A stretch of DNA of 64,000 bases from JAIRNF01 sp031551125. Lineage in GTDB: Bacteria; Bacteroidota; Bacteroidia; Bacteroidales; UBA932. Location: positions 1 through 64,000 of the forward strand of contig JAVBOB010000012.1 of NCBI GenBank assembly GCA_031551125.1, in the 5' to 3' direction. Made by a program: the position numbers and the translations under genes. A model generated the notes under the pieces. The model worked only from the letters and a program-made list of their open reading frames with translations. It made no database searches and was not told the DNA's origin. Positions 53,506 to 60,088 of the stretch are shown in pieces (position 1 is the first letter of the stretch; each line of letters begins with the position of its first letter).

Positions 53506-53542
53506 AAAAGCCCTGTTAGCTGTAAAACTATCGGGGCTTTTT
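53506..53542 (+). terminator. Rho-independent terminator of ssb
   Basis: AAAAGCCC (53506-53513) pairs with GGGCTTTT (53534-53541), with TGTTAG/CTATCG partly pairing inside, followed by TTTTT. It starts 19 bp after the ssb stop. Confidence 0.75.
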
Positions 53543-53607
53543 CATTTTTAATAGCACGCTGATACCGCTGATTTTATGCGCAGATGAGCACAGCTTTATA
53601 GAATAGC

Positions 53608-53685
53608 GTCATGCTAACTCGCCTTTTGAATTGTGAAGCAATCTCCTCAAATTAAGCAGATTGCTTCGCTCCGCTCGCAATGACG
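53608..53685. repeat. Dispersed GTCATTGCGA-family repeat, copy 3
   Basis: The ends are CGTCAT (53608) and ATGACG (53680). Inside, GAAGCAATCT (53635-53644) and AGATTGCTTC (53658-53667) are a perfect 10-bp inverted repeat. The right end (CAGATTGCTTCGCTCCGCTC) matches copies 1 and 2 closely. Confidence 0.75.
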
Positions 53686-53778
53686 ATATATTTCACATTC
53701 TGCTATTTTCTGAAGAAACCTATTCTTAACAGCGTTCATCTGCGCCGTAGGCTGTGTGCTCTGTGTGCTATTATCCCG

Positions 53779-54420
53779 CTAAGGTGCTAAACGCTCTATA
53801 ACCCATTCATCGTCCTCCAAACGATACTGAATTCTATCATGCAAGCGGTTCTCCCGTCCCTGCCAGAACTCGAAAAGATATGGTCTTACAATATATCCGC
53901 CCCAGTTTTCGGGACGAACAATAGGTTTATCGGCAAACTCTTCTTCAAAATCACCCATCAAGTTTTCTATGTACTTTCGGCTAGATACTACCTGACTTTG
54001 GGGTGATGCCCATGCCCCTAGCTTACTACGCTGCGGGCGCGATTCAAAATACTCATCGGATTCTTTTGCCGACACTTTCTCAATACGACCTTCTATCCTC
54101 ACCTGCCTTTCCAACTCCGGCCAAAATATTACTAGCGCAACATACGGGTTTTGCAGAATATTTTTGGCTTTACGGCTCTCATAGTTGGTAAAAAACACCA
54201 ACCCATCATCCCGTAAATCTTTTAGTAATACCATTCGAGCCGATGGCTTCCCTTCAAAGGTAGATGTAGCCAACGTCATTGCCGTAGGCTCAAGGGCTTT
54301 CGCTTCAATTGCATCGTTGAGCCATTTTCTCAGCTGAGGAATGGGTTTCTTAGTCACCCCCGACTCATTCAACTTTTGCAACGTGTATTCTTTTCGAATT
54401 TCAGAAAGTTTCGATGTCAT
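53779..54420 (-). CDS. pdxH: Pyridoxamine 5'-phosphate oxidase (PdxH)
   Basis: 213 aa. It oxidises pyridoxamine or pyridoxine phosphate to pyridoxal phosphate with FMN and oxygen. The FMN-binding segment PSARMVLLKDLRDDGLVFFTNYESRKAKN (about 55-84), the ARLxxWAS-like SKLGAWASPQSQ and the C-terminal signature WGGYIVRPYLFEFWQGRENRLHDR are present. It starts near the end of a repeat-rich gap; no partner gene is visible. Confidence 0.95.
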   Translation of the reverse strand: MTSKLSEIRKEYTLQKLNESGVTKKPIPQLRKWLNDAIEAKALEPTAMTLATSTFEGKPSARMVLLKDLRDDGLVFFTNYESRKAKNILQNPYVALVIFWPELERQVRIEGRIEKVSAKESDEYFESRPQRSKLGAWASPQSQVVSSRKYIENLMGDFEEEFADKPIVRPENWGGYIVRPYLFEFWQGRENRLHDRIQYRLEDDEWVIERLAP

Positions 54421-54736
54421 CTCATTTTATCTATTCAAAGTCCATAGCATAGGGCTACAAACATTAATTTAACAGATTTGGTTTTGAAAAGTTCACCGGA
54501 AAGCGTCCGAATTTGGCAAGCCAACTACCACAATACACATCGAACAAATGTTAATGCCCTACGGGCAACATGTAGCATGGCTCCTTACTTTGCTATTGCT
54601 ATGTATGTCCTACGGACAAAATTACAACAACACTTGGTGTTGCCCGCTAGGGCATTTATGTCAATAGCAAGACAGATGATGCAGGTTTCTTATATTGCCC
54701 GTAGGGCATTAACAACAGTAACCCGAAGAAAGTATT
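54421..54736. other. Intergenic region dominated by a TIR element
   Basis: 316 bp between pdxH and aroC. The right half is the element at 54549-54714; the left 125 bp shows no recognisable signal. An open frame across it on the plus strand follows the repeat and is not supported as a gene. Confidence 0.65.
54549..54714. mobile_element. Element with 20-bp perfect terminal inverted repeats
   Basis: TGTTAATGCCCTACGGGCAA (54549-54568) is repeated inverted at 54695-54714. Each end is itself a hairpin (GCCCTACGGGC). The interior holds two more of this style, ATGTCCTACGGACA (54605) and TGCCCGCTAGGGCA (54641), and TGCTATTG/CAATAGCA arms. There is no coding capacity. A 16-bp fragment recurs at 22315. 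Confidence 0.6.
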
Positions 54737-55699
54737 TTAACACATTAAATCGGCCAACACAATAGCCACAGCCGCCTCAATAATTACAGGCATGCGAAGG
54801 GCTATGCAGCTGTCATGCCTACCAACAATTTTCAGCTCATCCATTGCTCCTGTAGAAAAGTTCATTGTTCGTTGAGGCTTTACAATGCTGGATGTCGGTT
54901 TTACAGCTACACGCAGCAATAAGTCGTTGCCATTACTTATTCCACCGTTTATTCCGCCTGCATTATTGGTAGCCGTTTTACCTTCAACTGTTTCTATAAT
55001 ATCATTATGCTCGCTTCCTTTCATACGAGTGGAAGCAAAGCCCGAACCGAATTCTATCCCGCGAATACCGGGAATAGCAAATATAATGTGAGCAATCAGT
55101 GATTCAAGAGTGTCGAAAAAGGGCTCTCCAAGTCCAATCGGCATATTGGTTGCCTTACACTCAACTATACCTCCTATAGAATCGCCTTCTTTCATGGCTT
55201 GCTCAACACGCTCTTCAACGTTTGCACTGCCTCCGGCTTCCACCAAGCGGGCAGAAATAGCGATAGGGTTAACCAGCTTCCTAGCAATAACACCGGCTGC
55301 AACAAGCGCAAGTGTCAAGCGTCCGGAGAAATGCCCACCACCTCTGGGGTCATCAAACCCCTTGAACTTTTTGCTTGCAACAAAATCGGCATGACCGGGA
55401 CGAGGAGTGCTCAGCGTCTGCGCATAATCCTCCGATCGAACATCCTCATTGTAAAACAAAATAGTGAGTGGAGCGCCTGTGGTATGTCCGTTGTAAACAC
55501 CGCTAACCAAATCGGGAAGATCGGTTTCCATGCGAGGTGTAGTACCCTTTTTCCCACTTTTACGCCGAAGTAAATCGTCCGTAAAATCGACAGAACTGAT
55601 AGGTGTTCCGGCAGGACAACCATCAATGCAAACCCCAATAACCGCACCATGCGATTCACCAAATATGCTTATACGGAAATTACGACCAAAGCTGTTCAT
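54737..55699 (-). CDS. aroC: Chorismate synthase
   Basis: 320 aa. It makes chorismate from 5-enolpyruvylshikimate-3-phosphate using reduced FMN. Present are the N-terminal ISIFGESHGAVIGVCIDGCPAG, RPGHADFVASKK, RGGGHFSGR, the C-terminal NAGGINGGISNGNDLLLRVAVKPTSSI and GRHDSCIALR. It is about 30-40 residues shorter than the usual 350-360, mainly because the region between LTLALVAAGVIARK and EGDSIGG is compact. It is last of aroE-aroA-aroC, 62 bp after aroA. Confidence 0.94.
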   Translation of the reverse strand: MNSFGRNFRISIFGESHGAVIGVCIDGCPAGTPISSVDFTDDLLRRKSGKKGTTPRMETDLPDLVSGVYNGHTTGAPLTILFYNEDVRSEDYAQTLSTPRPGHADFVASKKFKGFDDPRGGGHFSGRLTLALVAAGVIARKLVNPIAISARLVEAGGSANVEERVEQAMKEGDSIGGIVECKATNMPIGLGEPFFDTLESLIAHIIFAIPGIRGIEFGSGFASTRMKGSEHNDIIETVEGKTATNNAGGINGGISNGNDLLLRVAVKPTSSIVKPQRTMNFSTGAMDELKIVGRHDSCIALRMPVIIEAAVAIVLADLMC

Positions 55700-55710
55700 T
55701 CTATTTTTTT

Positions 55711-55725
55711 GTATTGAGATATGCG
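55711..55725. repeat. Copy of the GATATGCG motif between aroA and aroC
   Basis: GTATTGAGATATGCG is the exact inverse of 21022-21036 in the gap before hemW, and is related to the arms at 20954 (GTATCACGATATGCGTA). It sits in the 62-bp aroA-aroC gap. Confidence 0.45.
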
Positions 55726-55761
55726 TAATGAGTATTGCGATATACTAAGCTCATATCTATT

Positions 55762-57018
55762 TTACACTTGCTGCAGGCGTTCCAAATCATCAAAAAAAGT
55801 GGGATAGGATTTTGCAACACACTCTACACCATCTATTTTCACAGCCATCTTTGCATTAATTCCTGCCACTGCCAGCGCCATTGCAATACGGTGGTCGTTG
55901 TGAGCCACCACTTCTCCGCCCTGTACATCAGCGCCTGTTACCTCCATAATATCATCGTTGATAATTATTGGTACTTGCAGCTTTGCAAACTCCTGCTGCA
56001 ATACAAAAGCTCTATCGCTTTCTTTATGCCTTAACCGAGATACCCCTTTAATGCAACTCGTACCGTTACACGCGGAAGCCAACGCCACTAAAGCAGGGAA
56101 CAAATCGGGGCAATGAGTAGCATCAAACTCAAATGATTGCAATCTTTCACGAGAAACAGTAATGTCACTATCAACTATGGACAGCCTAGCGCCACATTTT
56201 TTGAGCACATCAACAATTGCTCGGTCAGCCTGTAGCGATTGTATATCAAGCCCACCAACCGTTACGCTGCCACCTATAGCACCCGCTACCAGTAAGCATG
56301 ATGCGCCGCTCCAATCACCTTCAACTTTATACTTACAGGGATGGTAGCCTTGTCCGCCCTTTATAAGAAACCGGGAATAGTCGTTATTTACAATCTCTAC
56401 CCCAAATGCTTTAAGTGCCGATATGGTTAAATCAATGTATGGTTTACTTCGAAGATTCTCAACCTCTATCACGGAATCGTTTGGTAGTAATGGCAAGGTC
56501 ATCAACAAACCGGAGAGTAGCTGAGAGCCTCCGCTTCCATCAATATGCACTTGCGATGCGTTCAATTCACCCTGTACATGTAGTATTGTGTTTTCGTTTG
56601 ATGCAACTTGCTGCAAACCCAGCTGGTTAAAATAATCAGCAGAAGCACCAAACGGACGATTTACCAATGAGCCTTCGCCTATCAGTCGAAGGTCGTTAGT
56701 ATAAAGCGTGCCCACAGAAGCAAGCATACGCGATAATAAACCTGATTCTCCACAGTGTAACACCAAAGGTTGAGCTTGAAGCTTATGTGGCGGGCATCCC
56801 ACTACTTCCAGCATTGTAGCGCTACGGGTTACCTTCGCTCCCAAGCGCTCAATAACACGAATAGCATTTTCTGTATCATCGCAAGGTGTATAGCCTTCTA
56901 GAACGGATATTCCATCAGCCAGCAATGCAACCGTCAGCGCCCGCAACATCATACTCTTTGATGCCGGAGCAACAAGCCTTCCGCTAATTGTTGATGGATA
57001 TATCACCTTGCTATTCAT
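55762..57018 (-). CDS. aroA: 3-phosphoshikimate 1-carboxyvinyltransferase (EPSP synthase)
   Basis: 418 aa. It joins phosphoenolpyruvate to shikimate-3-phosphate. Two-domain fold with the signature regions APASKSMMLRALTVALLADG near the N-terminus and LRHKESDRAFVLQQEF near residue 335, and the LHCGESGLLSRMLAS segment. The Asp/Glu residues of the active site (DLFPALVALASACNG) are present. Its start overlaps the aroE stop by 8 bp, so the two are translationally coupled. Confidence 0.95.
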   Translation of the reverse strand: MNSKVIYPSTISGRLVAPASKSMMLRALTVALLADGISVLEGYTPCDDTENAIRVIERLGAKVTRSATMLEVVGCPPHKLQAQPLVLHCGESGLLSRMLASVGTLYTNDLRLIGEGSLVNRPFGASADYFNQLGLQQVASNENTILHVQGELNASQVHIDGSGGSQLLSGLLMTLPLLPNDSVIEVENLRSKPYIDLTISALKAFGVEIVNNDYSRFLIKGGQGYHPCKYKVEGDWSGASCLLVAGAIGGSVTVGGLDIQSLQADRAIVDVLKKCGARLSIVDSDITVSRERLQSFEFDATHCPDLFPALVALASACNGTSCIKGVSRLRHKESDRAFVLQQEFAKLQVPIIINDDIMEVTGADVQGGEVVAHNDHRIAMALAVAGINAKMAVKIDGVECVAKSYPTFFDDLERLQQV

Positions 57019-57790
57019 CTTCCTCTGTAAGATTTAGAACACTTCGCATGGCCTTCTCGTTCGGAGTCTCACCCGTAAATAGCTTATAGGCCGGAATAGC
57101 TTGATGAAATAACCAATGCCTACCATCAAGGCATTTACAGCCTCGTTCATACGCCAAATCTGTAAACAGCGTATTTTTATATGAAGCATCAAACACTACC
57201 TGATTTTTACTCAGCAACGGAACAAAACCGCTTACTATCGACGGTTCAAGGGTATTTACAATTAAACAGGAAGAAGAAATTAATCTTTCTACCTCATCAA
57301 AACCATGAGCGTATATAGCCATACGTTCGGCTAATGACAATGCTTTCTCAACAGTACGGTTTACCACATGTACCTCTGCACCCATCTTTTCTTTGAGCGC
57401 ATACGCTACTGCACGCCCCGCACCTCCCGCACCCAATACCAAACATGGCTTACCTGCAAGCGAGACACTCAACTCCTTCAACGAGTTGACAACGCCAAAA
57501 TAGTCGGTATTATATGCTTTCAGTAAGCCATCAACCTGCAACACCACCGTATTAGTGGCACCAATTGCGGCAACCTCCTCGCTTTGCTTATCAATAAAAT
57601 TCAGGATATCTGTTTTGAATGGAGCGGTAACGTTCATACCACTTAAGCCCTGCTCTTTAAATAAGCGTATAGCCTCTTCTGCTGAGTCGGCTATGAGTAA
57701 ATCGTAGCCATACCTACCTCCGTAAGCCTCACGAAACAACAGCGGGCTTAGGCTATGCGTAACGGGTTTTCCGGTAATGGCAAATTGCAT
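57011..57790 (-). CDS. aroE: Shikimate dehydrogenase
   Basis: 259 aa from the ATG at 57790; a TTG at 57799 is less likely because MQFAITGKPVTHSLSPLLF is the family start. It reduces 3-dehydroshikimate with NADPH. The substrate site (SLSPLLF, NVTAPFK with the catalytic Lys) and the NADP-binding GAGGAGRAVAYAL (near 123-135) are present. It leads the aroE-aroA-aroC unit. A 295-bp repeat-bearing gap separates it from aroD upstream. Confidence 0.95.
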   Translation of the reverse strand: MQFAITGKPVTHSLSPLLFREAYGGRYGYDLLIADSAEEAIRLFKEQGLSGMNVTAPFKTDILNFIDKQSEEVAAIGATNTVVLQVDGLLKAYNTDYFGVVNSLKELSVSLAGKPCLVLGAGGAGRAVAYALKEKMGAEVHVVNRTVEKALSLAERMAIYAHGFDEVERLISSSCLIVNTLEPSIVSGFVPLLSKNQVVFDASYKNTLFTDLAYERGCKCLDGRHWLFHQAIPAYKLFTGETPNEKAMRSVLNLTEEDE

Positions 57791-57862
57791 AATGTTCAAT
57801 TTTTATTGATAAGAAAATTATTCTACCGCTTCCTGAAGAACAAAGTTACGAAGTTCTAAAAC

Positions 57863-58057
57863 GCCACAAAGTGGCAACTTATTTCAGCCCAATGCAACGC
57901 GTTGGGAACAGAGTTAAAGCGTATCTGCTTGTTGCGCGCGACATTCAAGCATCATCTGAAAAATAGGAGGTGCTTCGCGCGCTTTGTTTTACAGCCCCCA
58001 GTTACCCAAGGTGTCGCGTCGCTTGCCGTTGGGTTGAATTAAATCGGGCTTTCAGCC
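57863..58057. repeat. Composite palindromic intergenic repeat between aroD and aroE
   Basis: Successive hairpins are GCCACAAAGTGGC (57863), CCCAATGCAACGCGTTGGG (57888) and GGGCTTTCAGCCC (58046), and CCCAAGG at 58003 also meets CCGTTGGG at 58026 around a 15-nt loop. The gap of 295 bp carries no gene; transcription from aroB-aroD may or may not read through to aroE. Confidence 0.5.
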
Positions 58058-58085
58058 CTTAACTATTATAAATTCTCACAGAGGG

Positions 58086-58730
58086 TTAACCCTTCAGCAT
58101 CTCTATAAGCGATTTCAGCTCCTCAACCGTTAGCTGTCCACCGGCGGCTTCTTTACCAGCCTCTGCTGCCGCATAAGTAAACGGAGCGCCCATAAGTAAA
58201 CATACCGCGCGGCTCAGCTTTCCTTCCTCTCCCATTGCGAAGGCTATCAAGCTGCCACTCTCGTCATCATTATAGAGCGAAAGGATTACCGCACTATCAT
58301 ACGCATTGTGTGCAGTGGCAACTATTTTCACAATATCAGCACCACTCTCACGACAAGTAACCAGCATGCGCTTTAACTCTTCGATTGAAGGTGTACCCAT
58401 CATATTATGATGAGAAACGATTACCTTACAACCTTTGTTCCTTGCATACTCTATCAGCTCCGACCGATATTCATTATCTGAATCTAATTCTACATCTATG
58501 CAACCAGCCCCGCTATCAACAGCACGTTTTAGTAGCCGCAACCTATCGGAGTCGTTATACTTTCCACTACGGCAAGTAGCTATTACAGGTATGGTGGTCT
58601 CTTTTAGTAAGGAAGTAAGCTGCTCTTTGTTCAAATCAAGCAAATCAAGTCGCAGTTCAACCATCTCTGCCGTAGAGATTATTTCCCTGCAACGCTCATA
58701 GGTTTGATGTATGATGCTTGTACAAATCAT
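58086..58730 (-). CDS. aroD: 3-dehydroquinate dehydratase, type I
   Basis: 214 aa TIM-barrel enzyme that dehydrates 3-dehydroquinate through a Schiff base. The conserved MVELRLDLLDLN (near 23-34), the VSHHNMMGTPS segment with the active His pair and DIVKIVATAHN with the Schiff-base Lys, and the C-terminal AFAMGEEGKLSR are present. The ATG directly follows the aroB stop with no gap, so the two are cotranslated. The type I fold is less common than type II in this phylum's relatives but is clear here. Confidence 0.93.
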   Translation of the reverse strand: MICTSIIHQTYERCREIISTAEMVELRLDLLDLNKEQLTSLLKETTIPVIATCRSGKYNDSDRLRLLKRAVDSGAGCIDVELDSDNEYRSELIEYARNKGCKVIVSHHNMMGTPSIEELKRMLVTCRESGADIVKIVATAHNAYDSAVILSLYNDDESGSLIAFAMGEEGKLSRAVCLLMGAPFTYAAAEAGKEAAGGQLTVEELKSLIEMLKG

Positions 58731-59753
58731 TTACAACAGCTGTGACAAATCATTGAACGAAATTTTCCTCACCTCAACAGAACCTATGCCCTTCATCAGA
58801 ATGTAACGTATGCTATCGCCCTGTTTCTTTTTATCTTTTTGTATGGCATCAAGAAGTAAATCTTTTGGAATCTCTGTTTCAACAGGAAGATTAAATAATG
58901 CGAGAAGATTTTTTATTTCCAAAACATCCTGCTCTGTCAACAAACCTAACTTTTGTGATATGCTTGCGGCTATCACAAGTCCCACGCTTACCGCCTCTCC
59001 ATGGTTCAGGCTGCTATGTTTCTCTATGGCATGTGCAAAGGTATGTCCTAAGTTCAGCTTCCGACGTTCGCCGGTTTCTCGTTCATCCTGTCGAACAATG
59101 GCTGCCTTTATCGTTACACCTCGTCCTATTAGCTCTTCCAACAAAATCAAATCTCTTGAAAGAATACGGTCTCTATTTTGTTTTATATAGGTAAACAATG
59201 AAGCATCTGCAATAAGTGCTGCCTTCACCAGCTCTGCCAATCCTGCCCGAAACTCCCGCTCAGGAAGCGTTTTCAGCATCTCTTGGTCGCAAATAACAAA
59301 CTCGGGTTGATTAAACGTGCCTAGCATATTTTTATAACCTTGCAAGTTCACTCCATTTTTGCCACCAACGCTAGCATCGAGCTGAGATAGCAGCGTTGTT
59401 GAAACTAAGCCAAAACCCACGCCACGCATAAATATGGAAGCCGTAAAACCGGTGATGTCTCCGGTTATTCCGCCACCAATACCAACAAGAAAAGTACTTC
59501 GGTCAGCGCCTATATTTAGGAGTTGTATCACTAACCGTTCAACTGTAGAGATAACTTTATTTTCTTCCCCGCACGGAACGGTAATACATGTATAGCTTTT
59601 CAGCTGAGCACTGTATAGCGCTTCAACATGCTCTTCAACCAGTAAAATAGTTTGGGTATCAGCGGGCAGGTATTGAGATAAGTTAACCAACCGCTCACCA
59701 ATCAATACTTTTGAATGGGAGGTGCATGTGGTATTTATTTCAATACATTTCAT
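58731..59753 (-). CDS. aroB: 3-dehydroquinate synthase
   Basis: 340 aa, NAD- and metal-dependent. It cyclises 3-deoxy-D-arabino-heptulosonate 7-phosphate. The glycine-rich LVGIGGGITGDITGFTAS (89-106), the plug FGLVSTTLLSQLDASVGGKNGVN and the metal ligands Glu in FRAGLAELVKAAL, His in NLGHTFAHAIE and His in LNHGEAVSVGL are all visible. It heads the aroB-aroD unit. Confidence 0.95.
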   Translation of the reverse strand: MKCIEINTTCTSHSKVLIGERLVNLSQYLPADTQTILLVEEHVEALYSAQLKSYTCITVPCGEENKVISTVERLVIQLLNIGADRSTFLVGIGGGITGDITGFTASIFMRGVGFGLVSTTLLSQLDASVGGKNGVNLQGYKNMLGTFNQPEFVICDQEMLKTLPEREFRAGLAELVKAALIADASLFTYIKQNRDRILSRDLILLEELIGRGVTIKAAIVRQDERETGERRKLNLGHTFAHAIEKHSSLNHGEAVSVGLVIAASISQKLGLLTEQDVLEIKNLLALFNLPVETEIPKDLLLDAIQKDKKKQGDSIRYILMKGIGSVEVRKISFNDLSQLL

Positions 59754-59778
59754 TTTATAGGAATACTATAAATTATTT

Positions 59779-59830
59779 GGGCTAAAGCCCATTTGGTATC
59801 GCTCCTTAATCCGTTGACTAAAGTCAACGG
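59779..59830. repeat. Pair of palindromes upstream of aroB
   Basis: GGGCTAAAGCCC (59779-59790) and CCGTTGACT/AGTCAACGG (59811-59830, 9-bp arms, AA loop) lie close together in the same style as the clusters at 32885 and 57863. Confidence 0.6.
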
Positions 59831-59856
59831 CAATGAAACCAATACAACCCTATATC

Positions 59857-59950
59857 CGTCATTGCGAGGCGCTTTTTGCCGACCCGAAGGGCAGCGCAGC
59901 TAACCAATCTGTTCAATTTAAGAGATTGCTTCACTTCGTTCGCAATGACG
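59857..59950. repeat. Dispersed GTCATTGCGA-family repeat, copy 4
   Basis: A 94-bp unit with perfect 10-bp terminal inverted repeats, CGTCATTGCG (59857-59866) and CGCAATGACG (59941-59950). It shares GGCGCTTTTTGCCGACCCGA with copy 1. This is the most complete copy in the window. Confidence 0.8.
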
Positions 59951-59985
59951 TTTCCTACCAACAGTGTTACTACATGCGTTTCGTT

Positions 59986-60083
59986 GCCCCCTAATCCCCC
60001 TAAAGGGGGACTAGTTACTGCACAATTGAAATTCAGGAAATCATTTGTACAAACCAAAGCCCCCTTTAGGGGGTTGGGGGTAA
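59986..60083. repeat. CCCCTTTAGGGG-family element, copy B
   Basis: The left end GCCCCCTAATCCCCCTAAAG and the right end CCCCCTTTAGGGGG followed by TTGGGGG flank a core with ACTGCACAATTGAAATTC and TCATTTGTACA, as in copy A. It ends 6 bp from the parC stop. Confidence 0.75.
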
Positions 60084-60088
60084 TTTAC

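Larger units (their letters stand above)
59754..60088. other. Repeat-filled intergenic region between parC and aroB
   Basis: 335 bp. It contains palindromes at 59779-59790 and 59811-59830, GTCATTGCGA-family copy 4 (59857-59950) and CCCCTTTAGGGG-family copy B (59986-60083), leaving almost no unique sequence. No promoter for aroB was identified here. Confidence 0.75.

Noticed and set aside
53560..53600. Repeat-like text with CGCTGATACCGCTGATTTTA
   Set aside because: Only one clear copy is in the window; too little to define as a repeat family here.
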